Numbered from the stretch's first letter, positions 1 through 9,084 are shown. The stretch: DNA of 64,000 nt from Macrococcus armenti (GCF_020097135.1 NZ_CP083608.1:1178001-1242000); one strand, 5' to 3'. Made by a program: numbers and translations. The notes: generated from the letters alone by a model not told the origin.

Positions 1-705
1 TTTATTGAACGCCAATGCAAGTTCTCCGATTTCATCTCTTGACTGAACTTTAATTTTTTCATTCCTTTCCCCTCGTGCTAATTTAAATGCGGCATGCTTT
101 AAATGTATTAACGGTTTCGTTATTCGCGTAGACAGGAAAAAAGCAAAAATCGTAGTTAATATCAAAAGTACTAATGCGACAAGAAAAATAATAATGGCGA
201 TGTAATTAAATGCATCTGAAATTGTATTTGTATCTTGATAAATAAATATCGCACTGCTGTTATTATTAAAAGCCTGTGATGGATATCCTAATAAAATATA
301 TTCATGTTTACTACCTTGATATTTTACTTTTATCGACTGGACGACTGTTTCGTCTTTTTTGAAAACTTTTTCAAATTTTTTATTTGTATTTATTTCATTA
401 AGCATAAGTGCTTTGAGTGGATCATCATACTTAATATTTTTATCAGAATCATTTGTAATTAATATTAGTCCTGCTGGATTTTCAATTAATTCTTTCACGT
501 AATTCATCGCATCATTTTTATCATGACGACTCATTAAAACAAGTTCAACCTTCTCAGCTTGCTGCTTTAAATTATGTCCAGACTCACTCATTAAATATGC
601 ATTAAAAAAGCTCATAAGTGCTATTGATAATATAATTAAAACTGTGGTAACTATAAATAATATAGTTAACCACAGTTTAATTACAACGCTATTCATATAT
701 TTCAT
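1..705 (-). CDS. srrB: SrrB/ResE-type sensor histidine kinase, N-terminal part (cut by window edge)
   Basis: Membrane sensor kinase partner of the regulator encoded just upstream; SrrAB (ResDE in Bacillus) controls respiratory and low-oxygen genes. The 235 residues present show a first membrane segment (about 8-34), an extracytoplasmic sensor region, a second membrane segment (about 162-187) and the start of a HAMP domain. The HisKA and ATPase domains lie outside the window, so kinase motifs cannot be checked. The start codon overlaps the srrA stop (ATGA arrangement at 702-705), so the two are translationally coupled. Identification rests on the partial protein plus its position beside srrA and resABC. 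Confidence 0.9.
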   Translation of the reverse strand, partial: MKYMNSVVIKLWLTILFIVTTVLIILSIALMSFFNAYLMSESGHNLKQQAEKVELVLMSRHDKNDAMNYVKELIENPAGLILITNDSDKNIKYDDPLKALMLNEINTNKKFEKVFKKDETVVQSIKVKYQGSKHEYILLGYPSQAFNNNSSAIFIYQDTNTISDAFNYIAIIIFLVALVLLILTTIFAFFLSTRITKPLIHLKHAAFKLARGERNEKIKVQSRDEIGELALAFNK

Positions 706-1415
706 GCGTCCTTAACCTCAAACTTATAGCCGACACCCCATACTGTATGAATCATCTCTGCTGCATTAGGTGATACTTTATTTAGTTTCTCACGTAATCG
801 TTTTACATGTGTATCTACAGTACGTAAGTCACCGTAAAACTCATAATGCCATACATCTTTCAACAATTGTTCACGATCAAAAACTTTATCGGGACTTTTT
901 GCGAGGAAGAGCAATAATTCATACTCTTTCGGTGTTAAATTCACCTCTTTATTATCAGCTAATACACGGTGTGCATCGTTATCAATAACGAGTGAATCAA
1001 ACACGATTAAATCTTTTGCATGCGTATCCTGCTGTAAAAACATTGTTGATTGTGAACGTCTTAAAATTGCTTTAACACGTAAAACAACTTCTCTCGGTGA
1101 AAATGGTTTTACGATATAATCATCAGCACCGATTTCAAATCCCTCGACACGATTGTTCTCTTCACCTTTAGCCGTTAACATAATAACAGGCGTAGACTTT
1201 TCTTCACGTAGGCGTTTACAAACTTCAATGCCATCAATCCCTGGCAGCATAATATCCAACAGTATACAATGAAAATTCTCTTCAAGCGCTAATTTTAACG
1301 CTGTTTCACCATCTTCTGCTTCGACTGTTTCAAATCCTTCGCGTTCAAGATACATCTTCGCGAGTTTACGGATTCTATCTTCATCATCAACGATTAATAT
1401 CTTTTCTTTCATCAT
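702..1415 (-). CDS. srrA: SrrA/ResD response regulator
   Basis: OmpR/PhoB-family response regulator, 237 residues. The receiver domain (about 4-120) has the acidic pair D10/D11, phospho-acceptor D54 in an LLLD context and the conserved lysine in the VKPF motif. The C-terminal winged helix (about 135-235) ends with the typical RTVDTHVKRLREKL and WGVGYKF elements. It acts with SrrB to adjust respiratory gene expression to oxygen or the quinone redox state. The gene follows resC by 15 bases and overlaps srrB, so it looks like part of one resABC-srrAB operon. A second ATG one codon downstream is an equally possible start. Confidence 0.95.
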   Translation of the reverse strand: MMKEKILIVDDEDRIRKLAKMYLEREGFETVEAEDGETALKLALEENFHCILLDIMLPGIDGIEVCKRLREEKSTPVIMLTAKGEENNRVEGFEIGADDYIVKPFSPREVVLRVKAILRRSQSTMFLQQDTHAKDLIVFDSLVIDNDAHRVLADNKEVNLTPKEYELLLFLAKSPDKVFDREQLLKDVWHYEFYGDLRTVDTHVKRLREKLNKVSPNAAEMIHTVWGVGYKFEVKDA

Positions 1416-1430
1416 TAATTCACCCTTTCA

Positions 1431-2639
1431 TTATGCATAAGAATGAAGCCCTGCAATAATCAAATTCACTGCAATTACATTAAATAAAATTATTGCCATA
1501 CCTATAACTGCTAACCAGGCAGACTTTTTACCTTCCCATCCTTTACCTAATCGTAAATGTAAGAATATTGCATAGAATAAGAACGTAATAAGCGCCCATA
1601 CTTCTTTCGGATCCCAACCCCAAAATCTGCTCCACGCAATTTGTGCCCATATACTTGCAAACAATAAACCACCAAGCGCAAAGAGCGGGAAACCTATAAT
1701 TACTGAGCGATAACAAATCTCATCCATTAACCTTAATGATACTTTATTCGTTAACGGTTTTACAATTGAGAAGATTGTTCTACGTAATATGAGTCGTATT
1801 AATCCATACATTATTGAACCAATTATAATTGACCATAGTACCGTATTTAACTTTTGTGCATTAATTACTGGTGGTAATTCAATTCCCGTATCAAAACGTT
1901 TTACTTCTTTGTAATCATTCTTCGTACCTTCAATTTTTACAACAGGTTTACTGTCTTTAAACGTGACAAGTCCTGGTAAATGATATTCTGCAACCGCATC
2001 AACGCCGTTTTTATCCTGATAGAAATAATCTTCTTTATAATCTACAATACCTTTCATGACAATCGTCGTTAATATAAACGCTAATACAAGTACGATAAAA
2101 TACATTACGACTTCTAACCAGAAAGCGTCCTTTGACTTTTCCTTCGCATCAACAAATCTAAGTAAATAGATTAATCCTGCAACTGAACTCACTGATAAAA
2201 TCCCATAACTAATCGTTACAGTAATAACGTGAATCGCAAGCCAGTTACTCTGTAATGCCGGAATTAATGGAGATACATCTCTAGAGAACATGCTCGCATA
2301 AACGATTACAAGCATTGCGATTGGTAACGAGAATAATGCGAGTACCGGCGTGTGATAAATCAAGTTGATAACTAAAAAACCACCAACCATCATAATGCCG
2401 AACATCGTTAAAAATTCATACATGTTACTTACAGGTGCATGACCTGCTGCAATCCAGCGTGTAAAAAAGTATACAAGTTGCATAACAAAACCAATTATTG
2501 TTAATGTAATCCCTATTTTTTCATAACGTTTCGACTTCGCTTTTATACTTGCAGAAAACGGTAATATAGCAATTAAATATAAAATAAATGCTGCATACAA
2601 TGATGTACTACTTATATTTAATAAAGTTTCACTATTCAT
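1431..2639 (-). CDS. resC: ResC/CcsA cytochrome c synthase subunit
   Basis: Integral membrane component of the system II cytochrome c maturation complex; with ResB it moves heme across the membrane and joins it to the CXXCH motif of apocytochrome c. About eight membrane segments are visible, and the tryptophan-rich heme-handling motif of the CcsA family appears as WGWDPKEVWA near the C-terminus. The start was placed at the ATG at 2639, preceded by a GGAGG ribosome site 6 bases away, giving 402 residues; a longer reading would have no better site. The gene begins inside the last codons of resB, indicating coupling. Known S. aureus genomes lack this pathway. Confidence 0.92.
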   Translation of the reverse strand: MNSETLLNISSTSLYAAFILYLIAILPFSASIKAKSKRYEKIGITLTIIGFVMQLVYFFTRWIAAGHAPVSNMYEFLTMFGIMMVGGFLVINLIYHTPVLALFSLPIAMLVIVYASMFSRDVSPLIPALQSNWLAIHVITVTISYGILSVSSVAGLIYLLRFVDAKEKSKDAFWLEVVMYFIVLVLAFILTTIVMKGIVDYKEDYFYQDKNGVDAVAEYHLPGLVTFKDSKPVVKIEGTKNDYKEVKRFDTGIELPPVINAQKLNTVLWSIIIGSIMYGLIRLILRRTIFSIVKPLTNKVSLRLMDEICYRSVIIGFPLFALGGLLFASIWAQIAWSRFWGWDPKEVWALITFLFYAIFLHLRLGKGWEGKKSAWLAVIGMAIILFNVIAVNLIIAGLHSYA

Positions 2640-4251
2640 CTTTATCCTCCATCTCATACTTATCATTTACTTTTTGTAAATGATGTTTTTCTAACATACT
2701 ATCTATTTCTTTTTTGAATCCATAATAATTTCTATTTGTATGAGCTGCTAAAGTACCATCATTTGTGTTAATCCAGATTCGTCTATGGTTAATATATGAT
2801 CCGATAGCTAAACCAAATAAGAAAATCGAAAACCCAATGAATAATACGGGCAATGTAAGATCTTTCTTAACAGTTAAATACGTCACCGTTTTATTCGTAG
2901 CACTTACGAACTTAATATCGTATTTGTTGTTTTTTGAAATTTCCTGAGACGATCTAATTTTAAGTAAACTGTATTCTGACTTATTTCCGTCATTCACTTC
3001 AAATACAAATGCCGGATTATTCGGTAATGGAGATTTTGTTGTTAATGTTCCATTTTCCGATATATTATCGAAATCTGGTGCATAGTTTCTTAAATGCACA
3101 CTCATTTGTTTTGAAACTTTATAATCATTATCTGGATTATCTAGTTTTACTTCAAATGTATCTCCAATTTGTTTTCCTGATTTATCCTGTACTTTAAAAA
3201 TCATTGTTTTAAGTTGTGATTGATCAAAACTGTTTTGATATAACGCAAACTGATCAAACTTCACCGGATGATTAACACGCACACTATCATCTTTTAATTT
3301 AGTAAGTTCTGGCGCACTTCCGATTACTGAAGTATCTGCATTATTTTTATATATCGTAACTTTTGACTCATAATTTTTTGCAATTTTATTCATCGCGGCG
3401 TCAGTTGATTTACTATTAATATTTGACATAGAATCTTTGTCATATTGTTCGAAAATAAATTTGTTATTTTTAATGTAAAACTCGTTATGCGTACCAGGAA
3501 TTACTTTCGTATCACCTTCAGCAATACCTACAAACTCATCAATATAAAACGCAGGAACGAATCGAAGCATTGCCCCAAGCAATAAAATTATCAGCCCAGT
3601 ATGGTTAATATATGGACCATATCTACTGAAACGCCCTTTCTCAGCAAGAATATGTCCATCCTCCATGCGTACTTTATATTTGTTTTCCTTTAAAGTATCA
3701 GCAATTTCCGTATTCAATTGCTGATCATGTAATGTCAGACGTTGACGTCTGAAAAATGATGCATGTTTTTTGACTGTCTGGTTTTTAAGTGACTTATGTA
3801 ATGGAACACCTCTGTCGATACTTGCAGCAATAATTGAAAATGCGACAAATACTAGTAGGATTAGAAACCACCACGATGTATATAAGTTATCAAACCCTAA
3901 TTGGTAATAAATTTTGCCGAGTACCCCATACTTTTCCTCATAAAAAGTTGACGGATCTTCTCCAACAGGAATGAAATACTGTTGCGGAAACATCGTTCCA
4001 AGTGCAGATGCCACTACTGTTAATACAAGTAATGTTACTCCCGTTTTAACTGATGCAAAGAAGTTCCAAATTTTATCAGTAACAGATTTATTCTTCGTTT
4101 TACTTCTTACTGCCTGTCCATCATAACGCATTACATCAGTAATTTTTTTCTTATCATAATCGTCATTTATCAGCCTACCACAGTTTTGACAAAGCTGAGT
4201 ACCTGGTGGATTTACATGTCCACATGTACAAGTAATAGATTGATCTTTCAT
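2632..4251 (-). CDS. resB: ResB cytochrome c biogenesis protein
   Basis: The second subunit of the system II cytochrome c synthase, 539 residues, close to the Bacillus ResB length. An N-terminal zinc-ribbon-like motif (C8, C10, C21, C24) precedes membrane segments around residues 68-88, 127-147 and 210-228; a large extracytoplasmic domain follows (about 230-470) and a final membrane segment lies near 470-490. The ResB domain holds apocytochrome c for heme ligation. The short Cys-rich head is also known in Bacillus ResB, as far as I recall. The gene lies 14 bases after resA and overlaps resC by 8 bases. Confidence 0.92.
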   Translation of the reverse strand: MKDQSITCTCGHVNPPGTQLCQNCGRLINDDYDKKKITDVMRYDGQAVRSKTKNKSVTDKIWNFFASVKTGVTLLVLTVVASALGTMFPQQYFIPVGEDPSTFYEEKYGVLGKIYYQLGFDNLYTSWWFLILLVFVAFSIIAASIDRGVPLHKSLKNQTVKKHASFFRRQRLTLHDQQLNTEIADTLKENKYKVRMEDGHILAEKGRFSRYGPYINHTGLIILLLGAMLRFVPAFYIDEFVGIAEGDTKVIPGTHNEFYIKNNKFIFEQYDKDSMSNINSKSTDAAMNKIAKNYESKVTIYKNNADTSVIGSAPELTKLKDDSVRVNHPVKFDQFALYQNSFDQSQLKTMIFKVQDKSGKQIGDTFEVKLDNPDNDYKVSKQMSVHLRNYAPDFDNISENGTLTTKSPLPNNPAFVFEVNDGNKSEYSLLKIRSSQEISKNNKYDIKFVSATNKTVTYLTVKKDLTLPVLFIGFSIFLFGLAIGSYINHRRIWINTNDGTLAAHTNRNYYGFKKEIDSMLEKHHLQKVNDKYEMEDKDE

Positions 4252-4265
4252 TTAAACTGCCCCTT

Positions 4266-4799
4266 TTATGGTTGAACTAATTCCATATATTTTTTTATTT
4301 CTGCCTGAGACATCTGCCCTTTATGATGCGCCTTTATAACACCATTTGCGTCGATTACATATGTATTCGGTAAATCATTAGCATTATATGCTTTCATCAC
4401 GTCATTCGATCCATCTAAAGCCACCTTAAGATTAACTTCTTCAGGTAACTCGCTAAAAAATTGTTTCACTTGTTGTGGCGAATCCTTTACATGAACTGTG
4501 AGCACTTCAACGCCTTTAGATTCATATAATTTATGCATACGATTTAAGTCTGGCATCTCTTCTTTACAAGGTTTACACCATGTTCCCCAGAAATTTAGAA
4601 TGACACCTTTCCCTTTATAATCTTTAAGTGCTACTTTATCACCATCTAGCGTCTTCAATTCAAATAATGGTGCTTTGTCACCTATTTTCACAACTTTTTC
4701 GCCATCTTTAAATACACTTACATATAATATAAAGCCAATCGCAACTAGAATAAGCAACATTATAATGTACTGTATCCACCTTTTTTGTGCTTTCGCCAT
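4266..4799 (-). CDS. resA: ResA thiol-disulfide oxidoreductase
   Basis: Membrane-anchored thioredoxin-like protein of 177 residues that reduces the cysteines of apocytochrome c before heme attachment. A single N-terminal membrane segment (about 9-29) is followed by an AhpC/TSA-type thioredoxin fold with active-site C75 and C78 in a WCKPC motif; ResA family members characteristically carry a charged residue or Glu near this motif. It is the first gene of resABC-srrAB. A terminator for the upstream rluB gene lies just in front, so resA should have its own promoter in the roughly 45 bases between. Confidence 0.93.
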   Translation of the reverse strand: MAKAQKRWIQYIIMLLILVAIGFILYVSVFKDGEKVVKIGDKAPLFELKTLDGDKVALKDYKGKGVILNFWGTWCKPCKEEMPDLNRMHKLYESKGVEVLTVHVKDSPQQVKQFFSELPEEVNLKVALDGSNDVMKAYNANDLPNTYVIDANGVIKAHHKGQMSQAEIKKYMELVQP

Positions 4800-4842
4800 A
4801 GTAATCCCCTCTCAATAAACATTATAAATTTAATTATAACAT

Positions 4843-4873
4843 GCAAAAACACATAGTCTGTGGCAACTATGTG
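4843..4873 (-). terminator. Rho-independent terminator after rluB
   Basis: On the minus strand an 8-bp stem (CACATAGT pairing with ACTATGTG, loop of 8) is followed by a T-rich run. It lies between the rluB stop and resA, separating the scpAB-rluB unit from the res operon. Confidence 0.8.
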
Positions 4874-4885
4874 AATTTTGAATCT

Positions 4886-5623
4886 TTATGATTTATTTAA
4901 AGCAAGGTTACGTAAAGTTTTAACTTCATGCGGTGAAAGTTCACGTGCATCACCGGCATTCAGCCCTTTTAACGTTAATGGTCCATATTCAATGCGAGAA
5001 AGCTTGACGACTTCGTGGCCGAAATGCGCAAACATACGACGCACTTGACGGTTTCGTCCTTCATAAATCGTAATTTCTACAAGTGTCGTATTTTTCTCTC
5101 TATCCTGAGACTTCACTTTTACTTTAGCAGGTGCTGTCATACCATCTTCAAGCTTAATGCCACGTTCCAGTTCCTTAACTTGCTCACGTAATAGAAAACC
5201 TTTTAATTTCGCAACGTATTTCTTCTGCATTTTATATTTCGGGTGTGTCATCTGATTTGCAAAGTCCCCGTCATTCGTAAGTAATAATAACCCTGAAGTA
5301 TCATAATCAAGTCTGCCCACCGGGAAAATTCTTAAATGTAATCCGGGGAAGAAATCTGTAACAACTTTTCTTCCTTTATCATCTGATACACTCGTAATCA
5401 CTCCAGTAGGTTTATGGAAGAGAATGTATACTTTTTCCGGATTCTCTAAAGGAATCCCTTCTACTTCAATAATGTCACTTGGTTTAACTTTAGTCCCTAA
5501 TTCTGTAACCGTTTTGCCATTAACAGTAACTTTACCTTCTGTAATTAACACTTCCGCTTTACGTCTTGAAGTAACCCCACTTTTAGCAATAACTTTTTGT
5601 AGCCTTTCCAATTGTTCACTCAT
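4886..5623 (-). CDS. rluB: 23S rRNA pseudouridine synthase RluB
   Basis: Pseudouridine synthase of the RsuA/RluB family, 245 residues, predicted to convert U to pseudouridine in 23S rRNA (E. coli position 2605). An S4 RNA-binding domain covers about residues 4-60; the catalytic domain carries the GRLDYDTSG motif with catalytic D106. It follows scpB by two bases, an arrangement shared with Staphylococcus and Bacillus. A terminator directly follows the gene. Confidence 0.94.
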   Translation of the reverse strand: MSEQLERLQKVIAKSGVTSRRKAEVLITEGKVTVNGKTVTELGTKVKPSDIIEVEGIPLENPEKVYILFHKPTGVITSVSDDKGRKVVTDFFPGLHLRIFPVGRLDYDTSGLLLLTNDGDFANQMTHPKYKMQKKYVAKLKGFLLREQVKELERGIKLEDGMTAPAKVKVKSQDREKNTTLVEITIYEGRNRQVRRMFAHFGHEVVKLSRIEYGPLTLKGLNAGDARELSPHEVKTLRNLALNKS

Positions 5624-5625
5624 TT

Positions 5626-6168
5626 TTATTCCTCCGACTCTAAATTTTTGAAGAATTGTTCTATTTCTTCAGTTTCTGTCGTACCATGTTCATCATTCGG
5701 TAAATCATCAAGTGACTTTAAGCCGAATGTTCTTAAAAATTCCTGTGTAGTAATGAGTTGCTGAGCTCTCATATCTTTTTGCTGAACAGATTCTATCAAC
5801 CCTTTTTCTAACAAAGTTTTTATTGGACCATCTGAATTGACACCGCGCGCAATTTCAACATCATGTCTTGTAATAGGTTGATTATAAGCAATTATTGCTA
5901 AAGATTCCATTGATGCCTGCGTTAGTTTTTTATGCTTCGAATTTGTAACAAGGTGCTGCAAATAAGGATTAAGCTTTTCGTTTGTCATTAAAAAATATTT
6001 GTCACCTAATTTACGAATATCTAATATGTCATGTTCAAATGTTTTAACAAGATCATCAATCTGGATTGGCGTTAGCTGAATAATTTCACTTAACGTTTCT
6101 GAATCAATTCCTTCATCCCCTGTTGCATAAAGCATCCCTGTAATAATATCAAGTTTGTTCAATGTCAA
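5626..6168 (-). CDS. scpB: Segregation and condensation protein ScpB
   Basis: Winged-helix subunit (180 residues) of the SMC-ScpA-ScpB condensin that compacts and segregates the chromosome. Two tandem winged-helix regions typical of ScpB cover roughly 5-80 and 85-160, followed by an acidic tail. The start codon overlaps the scpA 3' end by 20 bases, which supports balanced synthesis of both kleisin-complex subunits. Confidence 0.94.
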   Translation of the reverse strand: MTLNKLDIITGMLYATGDEGIDSETLSEIIQLTPIQIDDLVKTFEHDILDIRKLGDKYFLMTNEKLNPYLQHLVTNSKHKKLTQASMESLAIIAYNQPITRHDVEIARGVNSDGPIKTLLEKGLIESVQQKDMRAQQLITTQEFLRTFGLKSLDDLPNDEHGTTETEEIEQFFKNLESEE

Positions 6169-6874
6169 ATTGAGTTCCCCTTTCTATCAAAATTTCCCCA
6201 AACATCTTTTCCTGATATAGCGTTATTACTTCAGATTTCATAAGTTCAAGTATCGCCATAAATATTGTAATGAGCTGCGTTTTTGTTTCAGAATACGTTA
6301 CAAAATCATCGAATGTGATCGTCTCTTTGTACATTAGCTGTTGCTTTATTGTATGCGTAGCTTCTTCAATTGAATAATGATCTCTAGTAACATTAATTTC
6401 AGGCCTAATTAACTTATGTCTACTTTTCGCTTTATTATAAGCAGTAATCAAATCCATGATATCTAATTGTAATGGTACATCACTCACTTCAAAATTAGAG
6501 AGATCATTAGCACGTTTAACAAAAAACTTATCTTCTTCTTGTTTTCGTTCATTTAAAATATCTGCATATAATCGATAGTTCTGGTATTCAATTAACTGCT
6601 TCATCAGTTCTTCTCTTGGGTCTTCGTCATCTTCGTATTGTACAGGGCTTTCTGGTAATAGCATCCTACTCTTGATGCGAAGTAACTCGCTCGCCATCAC
6701 TAAATACTCACCATGCACATTAATATCTAAATCAGGGATTTCTTTGATATAATTAATATATTGTTCTGTTAGTATCTTCATTGAAATATCATAAATATCG
6801 ATTTCATATTTCTTAATGAGATGCAGCAATAAATCTAATGGCCCTTCAAACGAGGCCAACTTAACTTCATACAT
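6149..6874 (-). CDS. scpA: Segregation and condensation protein ScpA
   Basis: Kleisin subunit of the SMC condensin, 241 residues, that bridges the SMC heads and binds ScpB. The N-terminus contains the conserved FEGPLDLLLHLI segment that contacts the SMC neck. The ATG at 6874 was chosen because an AGGTGG ribosome site lies 5-6 bases upstream; a GTG three codons earlier is possible but lies on that site. The divergent DUF309 gene starts only about 30 bases away, so the promoters of both genes must overlap or extend into the neighbouring coding sequence. Confidence 0.94.
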   Translation of the reverse strand: MYEVKLASFEGPLDLLLHLIKKYEIDIYDISMKILTEQYINYIKEIPDLDINVHGEYLVMASELLRIKSRMLLPESPVQYEDDEDPREELMKQLIEYQNYRLYADILNERKQEEDKFFVKRANDLSNFEVSDVPLQLDIMDLITAYNKAKSRHKLIRPEINVTRDHYSIEEATHTIKQQLMYKETITFDDFVTYSETKTQLITIFMAILELMKSEVITLYQEKMFGEILIERGTQFDIEQT

Positions 6875-6904
6875 ATATTCCACCTAAATTCCGGAGTGAT
6901 AATT

Positions 6905-7426
6905 TTGAAAAACACATTGTTATTATTTGTACATTACTTTGAAAATAAAAGAGATTATTTTGAGTGCCATGAAATAATGGAAGATTCATGGAAATGCAAA
7001 GCACATTATACTAAACAGGATTTTGAAGTTGTGCTTATCCTTTTTGCTACAGGACTGTATCATTTACGTCGTAATAATATTACTGGTGCAATCCGCACCT
7101 TAAGAAAAGCACAATTTACGTTACGTCAAATTGACTTAAGTCCTTATCATCAGTTTATCGATATACACCACCTGGATAGTACGCTTTCATCATTAATTGA
7201 AAGTGAACAATATCGTCAAATAACATTTCCACTTAAAAGTGAAATGAGAGCGTTATTCAATGAGCAATATGGTACACATTCTGATGAAATTAACGATGAA
7301 ATTATTCATAAGCATGTACGGCGCGATAGAACTCAAATTATTAATGCGCGCCTTAAAGCTTTAAACGATAAAAAACCAGTACATAAGTCCCCAGACAAGT
7401 GCCATCATTGTAATAAACGTCAATAG
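6905..7426 (+). CDS. DUF309 family protein
   Basis: Protein of about 173 residues of the DUF309 (YpuF-like) family, whose biochemical role is unknown. The family signature is visible as YFECHEIMEDSWK near the N-terminus followed by a helical segment. The C-terminus ends with a short CHHC motif that might bind metal. A TTG at 6905 with GGAG eight bases upstream is the preferred start; GTG at 6896 is the alternative. It is the only plus-strand gene in this stretch, and its 3' end overlaps a convergent small ORF. Confidence 0.8.
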   Translation: MKNTLLLFVHYFENKRDYFECHEIMEDSWKCKAHYTKQDFEVVLILFATGLYHLRRNNITGAIRTLRKAQFTLRQIDLSPYHQFIDIHHLDSTLSSLIESEQYRQITFPLKSEMRALFNEQYGTHSDEINDEIIHKHVRRDRTQIINARLKALNDKKPVHKSPDKCHHCNKRQ

Positions 7427-7540
7427 CATCATATTATTTCTTGGTTTTTCATCTTGTCTCAGCTTTTGTTCAGGTTCGTCACTGACCGTTTTTTTCTGAG
7501 TAGATTTTTGACTTCTTTTAATGGACCTTACTTTGCTCAT
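7361..7540 (-). CDS. Small single-pass membrane protein (59 residues)
   Basis: Short reading frame of 59 codons with an ATG six bases after a perfect GGAGG site. The first half is strongly basic and hydrophilic (Lys, Arg, Gln, Ser rich). The second half, from about residue 37, is a hydrophobic membrane segment rich in Met, Leu, Phe and Trp, ending in FFIV. Topology would put the basic head inside the cell. It lies 9 bases after the xerD stop in the same direction and overlaps the 3' end of the convergent DUF309 gene by 66 bases. I do not recognise the family; the strong ribosome site and membrane-protein composition are the support. Confidence 0.6.
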   Translation of the reverse strand: MSKVRSIKRSQKSTQKKTVSDEPEQKLRQDEKPRNNMMLLTFITMMALVWGLMYWFFIV

Positions 7541-7549
7541 AATATCCTC

Positions 7550-8437
7550 CTATGCTCGTGGATGAGTATTTTTATAAACTTCTCTAATTTGTTTCGTATC
7601 AATATGCGTATACAGCTGTGTAGATGAAATATCAGCATGTCCAAGCATTTCCTGCACAGCTCTCAAGTCTGCACCATTTTCAAGCAAGTGCGTTGCAAAT
7701 GAATGCCTTAATGTATGAGGCGTAAGCTTCTTTGTAATTCCTGCTTCAAGCTGTACTTGTTTCATAATTTTCCAGAAGCCCTGTCGTGTCATACGTCGTC
7801 CGTGAAAATTCAAAAATAGGCTATCCGTAATTTCTTTTTTTATCATTTTATATCTCGTATGCGCAATATAGTCATCCATCATTTTTATCATACGCTCGCC
7901 GATTGGAACAATGCGTTCTTTGTTACCTTTTCCCGTAACTTTTACAAAACCCATAATCGTATTGACATCATCTACATTCAGATTAATTAATTCTGAAACA
8001 CGCATACCAGTTGCATACAGTAACTCTAACATTGCCTGATCACGTTTACCGGTTACTTTAGAAGTGTCAGGTGCATTTAAAAATGCATCAACTTCATCAA
8101 TCGTTAAAACATCCGGCAGTCGTCTTTCAAACTTAGGGGGTTCAAGTACAATAGTTGGGTCTTTTACTGCATACTTTTCTCTAAGTGCAAATTGATGAAA
8201 TCCGCGTACCGAGGCAGTTATTCTTGCTAATGTTTTTGAAGACTTTCCGTCGTCCTTTAATTTACCAAGAAATCTTGAAATCGTAAATTTATCGATATTA
8301 TCAATCGATCCAATTTTTTCTGATTCAATAAAAGATTGATATTGATTCAAATCTCTTCTGTATGCCGCAATGGTATTTTTGCTTAATCCTTTTTCAATCA
8401 TTATAAAGTGCAAAAACTCATCAATGATTTCCTGCAT
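7550..8437 (-). CDS. xerD: Tyrosine recombinase XerD
   Basis: Site-specific recombinase that, with XerC, resolves chromosome dimers at dif. The 295 residues give an N-terminal SAM-like core-binding domain (about 1-85) and a catalytic domain with the full set R146, K170, H241, R244, H267 and nucleophile Y276. Position between scpAB and fur matches staphylococcal xerD. No dif-like site was sought successfully in the window. The start is preceded by a GGGGTGA site. Confidence 0.95.
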   Translation of the reverse strand: MQEIIDEFLHFIMIEKGLSKNTIAAYRRDLNQYQSFIESEKIGSIDNIDKFTISRFLGKLKDDGKSSKTLARITASVRGFHQFALREKYAVKDPTIVLEPPKFERRLPDVLTIDEVDAFLNAPDTSKVTGKRDQAMLELLYATGMRVSELINLNVDDVNTIMGFVKVTGKGNKERIVPIGERMIKMMDDYIAHTRYKMIKKEITDSLFLNFHGRRMTRQGFWKIMKQVQLEAGITKKLTPHTLRHSFATHLLENGADLRAVQEMLGHADISSTQLYTHIDTKQIREVYKNTHPRA

Positions 8438-8501
8438 GCCGTCACCCCTTTTATATTCGTATGTATATTTTAGTTTACCATAATATATTATGCGTTAACA
8501 T

Positions 8502-8526
8502 AAAAAAAGAGACGAAACGCCTCTTT
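8502..8526 (-). terminator. Terminator after fur
   Basis: Minus-strand stem of 7 bp (AGAGGCG with CGTCTCT, one G-T pair) followed by seven T. The stem overlaps the fur stop codon region. Confidence 0.8.
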
Positions 8527-9004
8527 ATTCATTGATTCTATTATTCAATTGATCTGCTTCGACACCCTTAGCTCTGCAAACACTGCAAATACCATGAAAT
8601 GTTAAGCGATGGTCCATAATCAGGAAATGATATTCACGTTCAACTTTCTTTTCTACATCCTCTAATAAATCTTCCTCAATTTCTTCAACTGAACCACAGT
8701 TCATACAGACTAAATGGTGGTGAAAATGTTTCGCACCTTCTTTGCGCAGATCAAATCGCGCAACACCATCACCAAAGTTTATTTTATCTACTACTTTTAA
8801 TTCTGCGAGCAACTCCAGCGTACGATAAACTGTTGCTAAACCGATTTCAGGAGATTTTTCTTTAACTTTTAAAAATACATCTTCTGCACTGAGATGATCC
8901 GCTTCATTTTCTAGTAAGACCGTAACAGTCGCTTCCCTTTGAGGGGTTAATTTATAAGAAGCCTCATGTAATTGCTCCTTTATTCTATTAATTCTCTCCT
9001 GCAT
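8525..9004 (-). CDS. fur: Fur family iron-responsive repressor
   Basis: Metal-dependent repressor of 159 residues, most likely Fur proper by its place between xerD and nudF. It has an N-terminal winged helix (about 1-85) and a dimerisation domain with the HHH run 95-97, C100 and C103, and a second pair C140 and C143 for the structural zinc. With ferrous iron it represses iron-uptake genes. A PerR-box-like sequence lies about 80 bases upstream, consistent with PerR control of fur as known in S. aureus. A second family member (zur) is at the end of the window. Confidence 0.92.
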   Translation of the reverse strand: MQERINRIKEQLHEASYKLTPQREATVTVLLENEADHLSAEDVFLKVKEKSPEIGLATVYRTLELLAELKVVDKINFGDGVARFDLRKEGAKHFHHHLVCMNCGSVEEIEEDLLEDVEKKVEREYHFLIMDHRLTFHGICSVCRAKGVEADQLNNRINE

Positions 9005-9084
9005 AATTTCACTCCTAAAGGTTACGATTAATATATATAAAATATCAGTAATTGAGAATTAATGCAACTTATAATGAAACCAAA

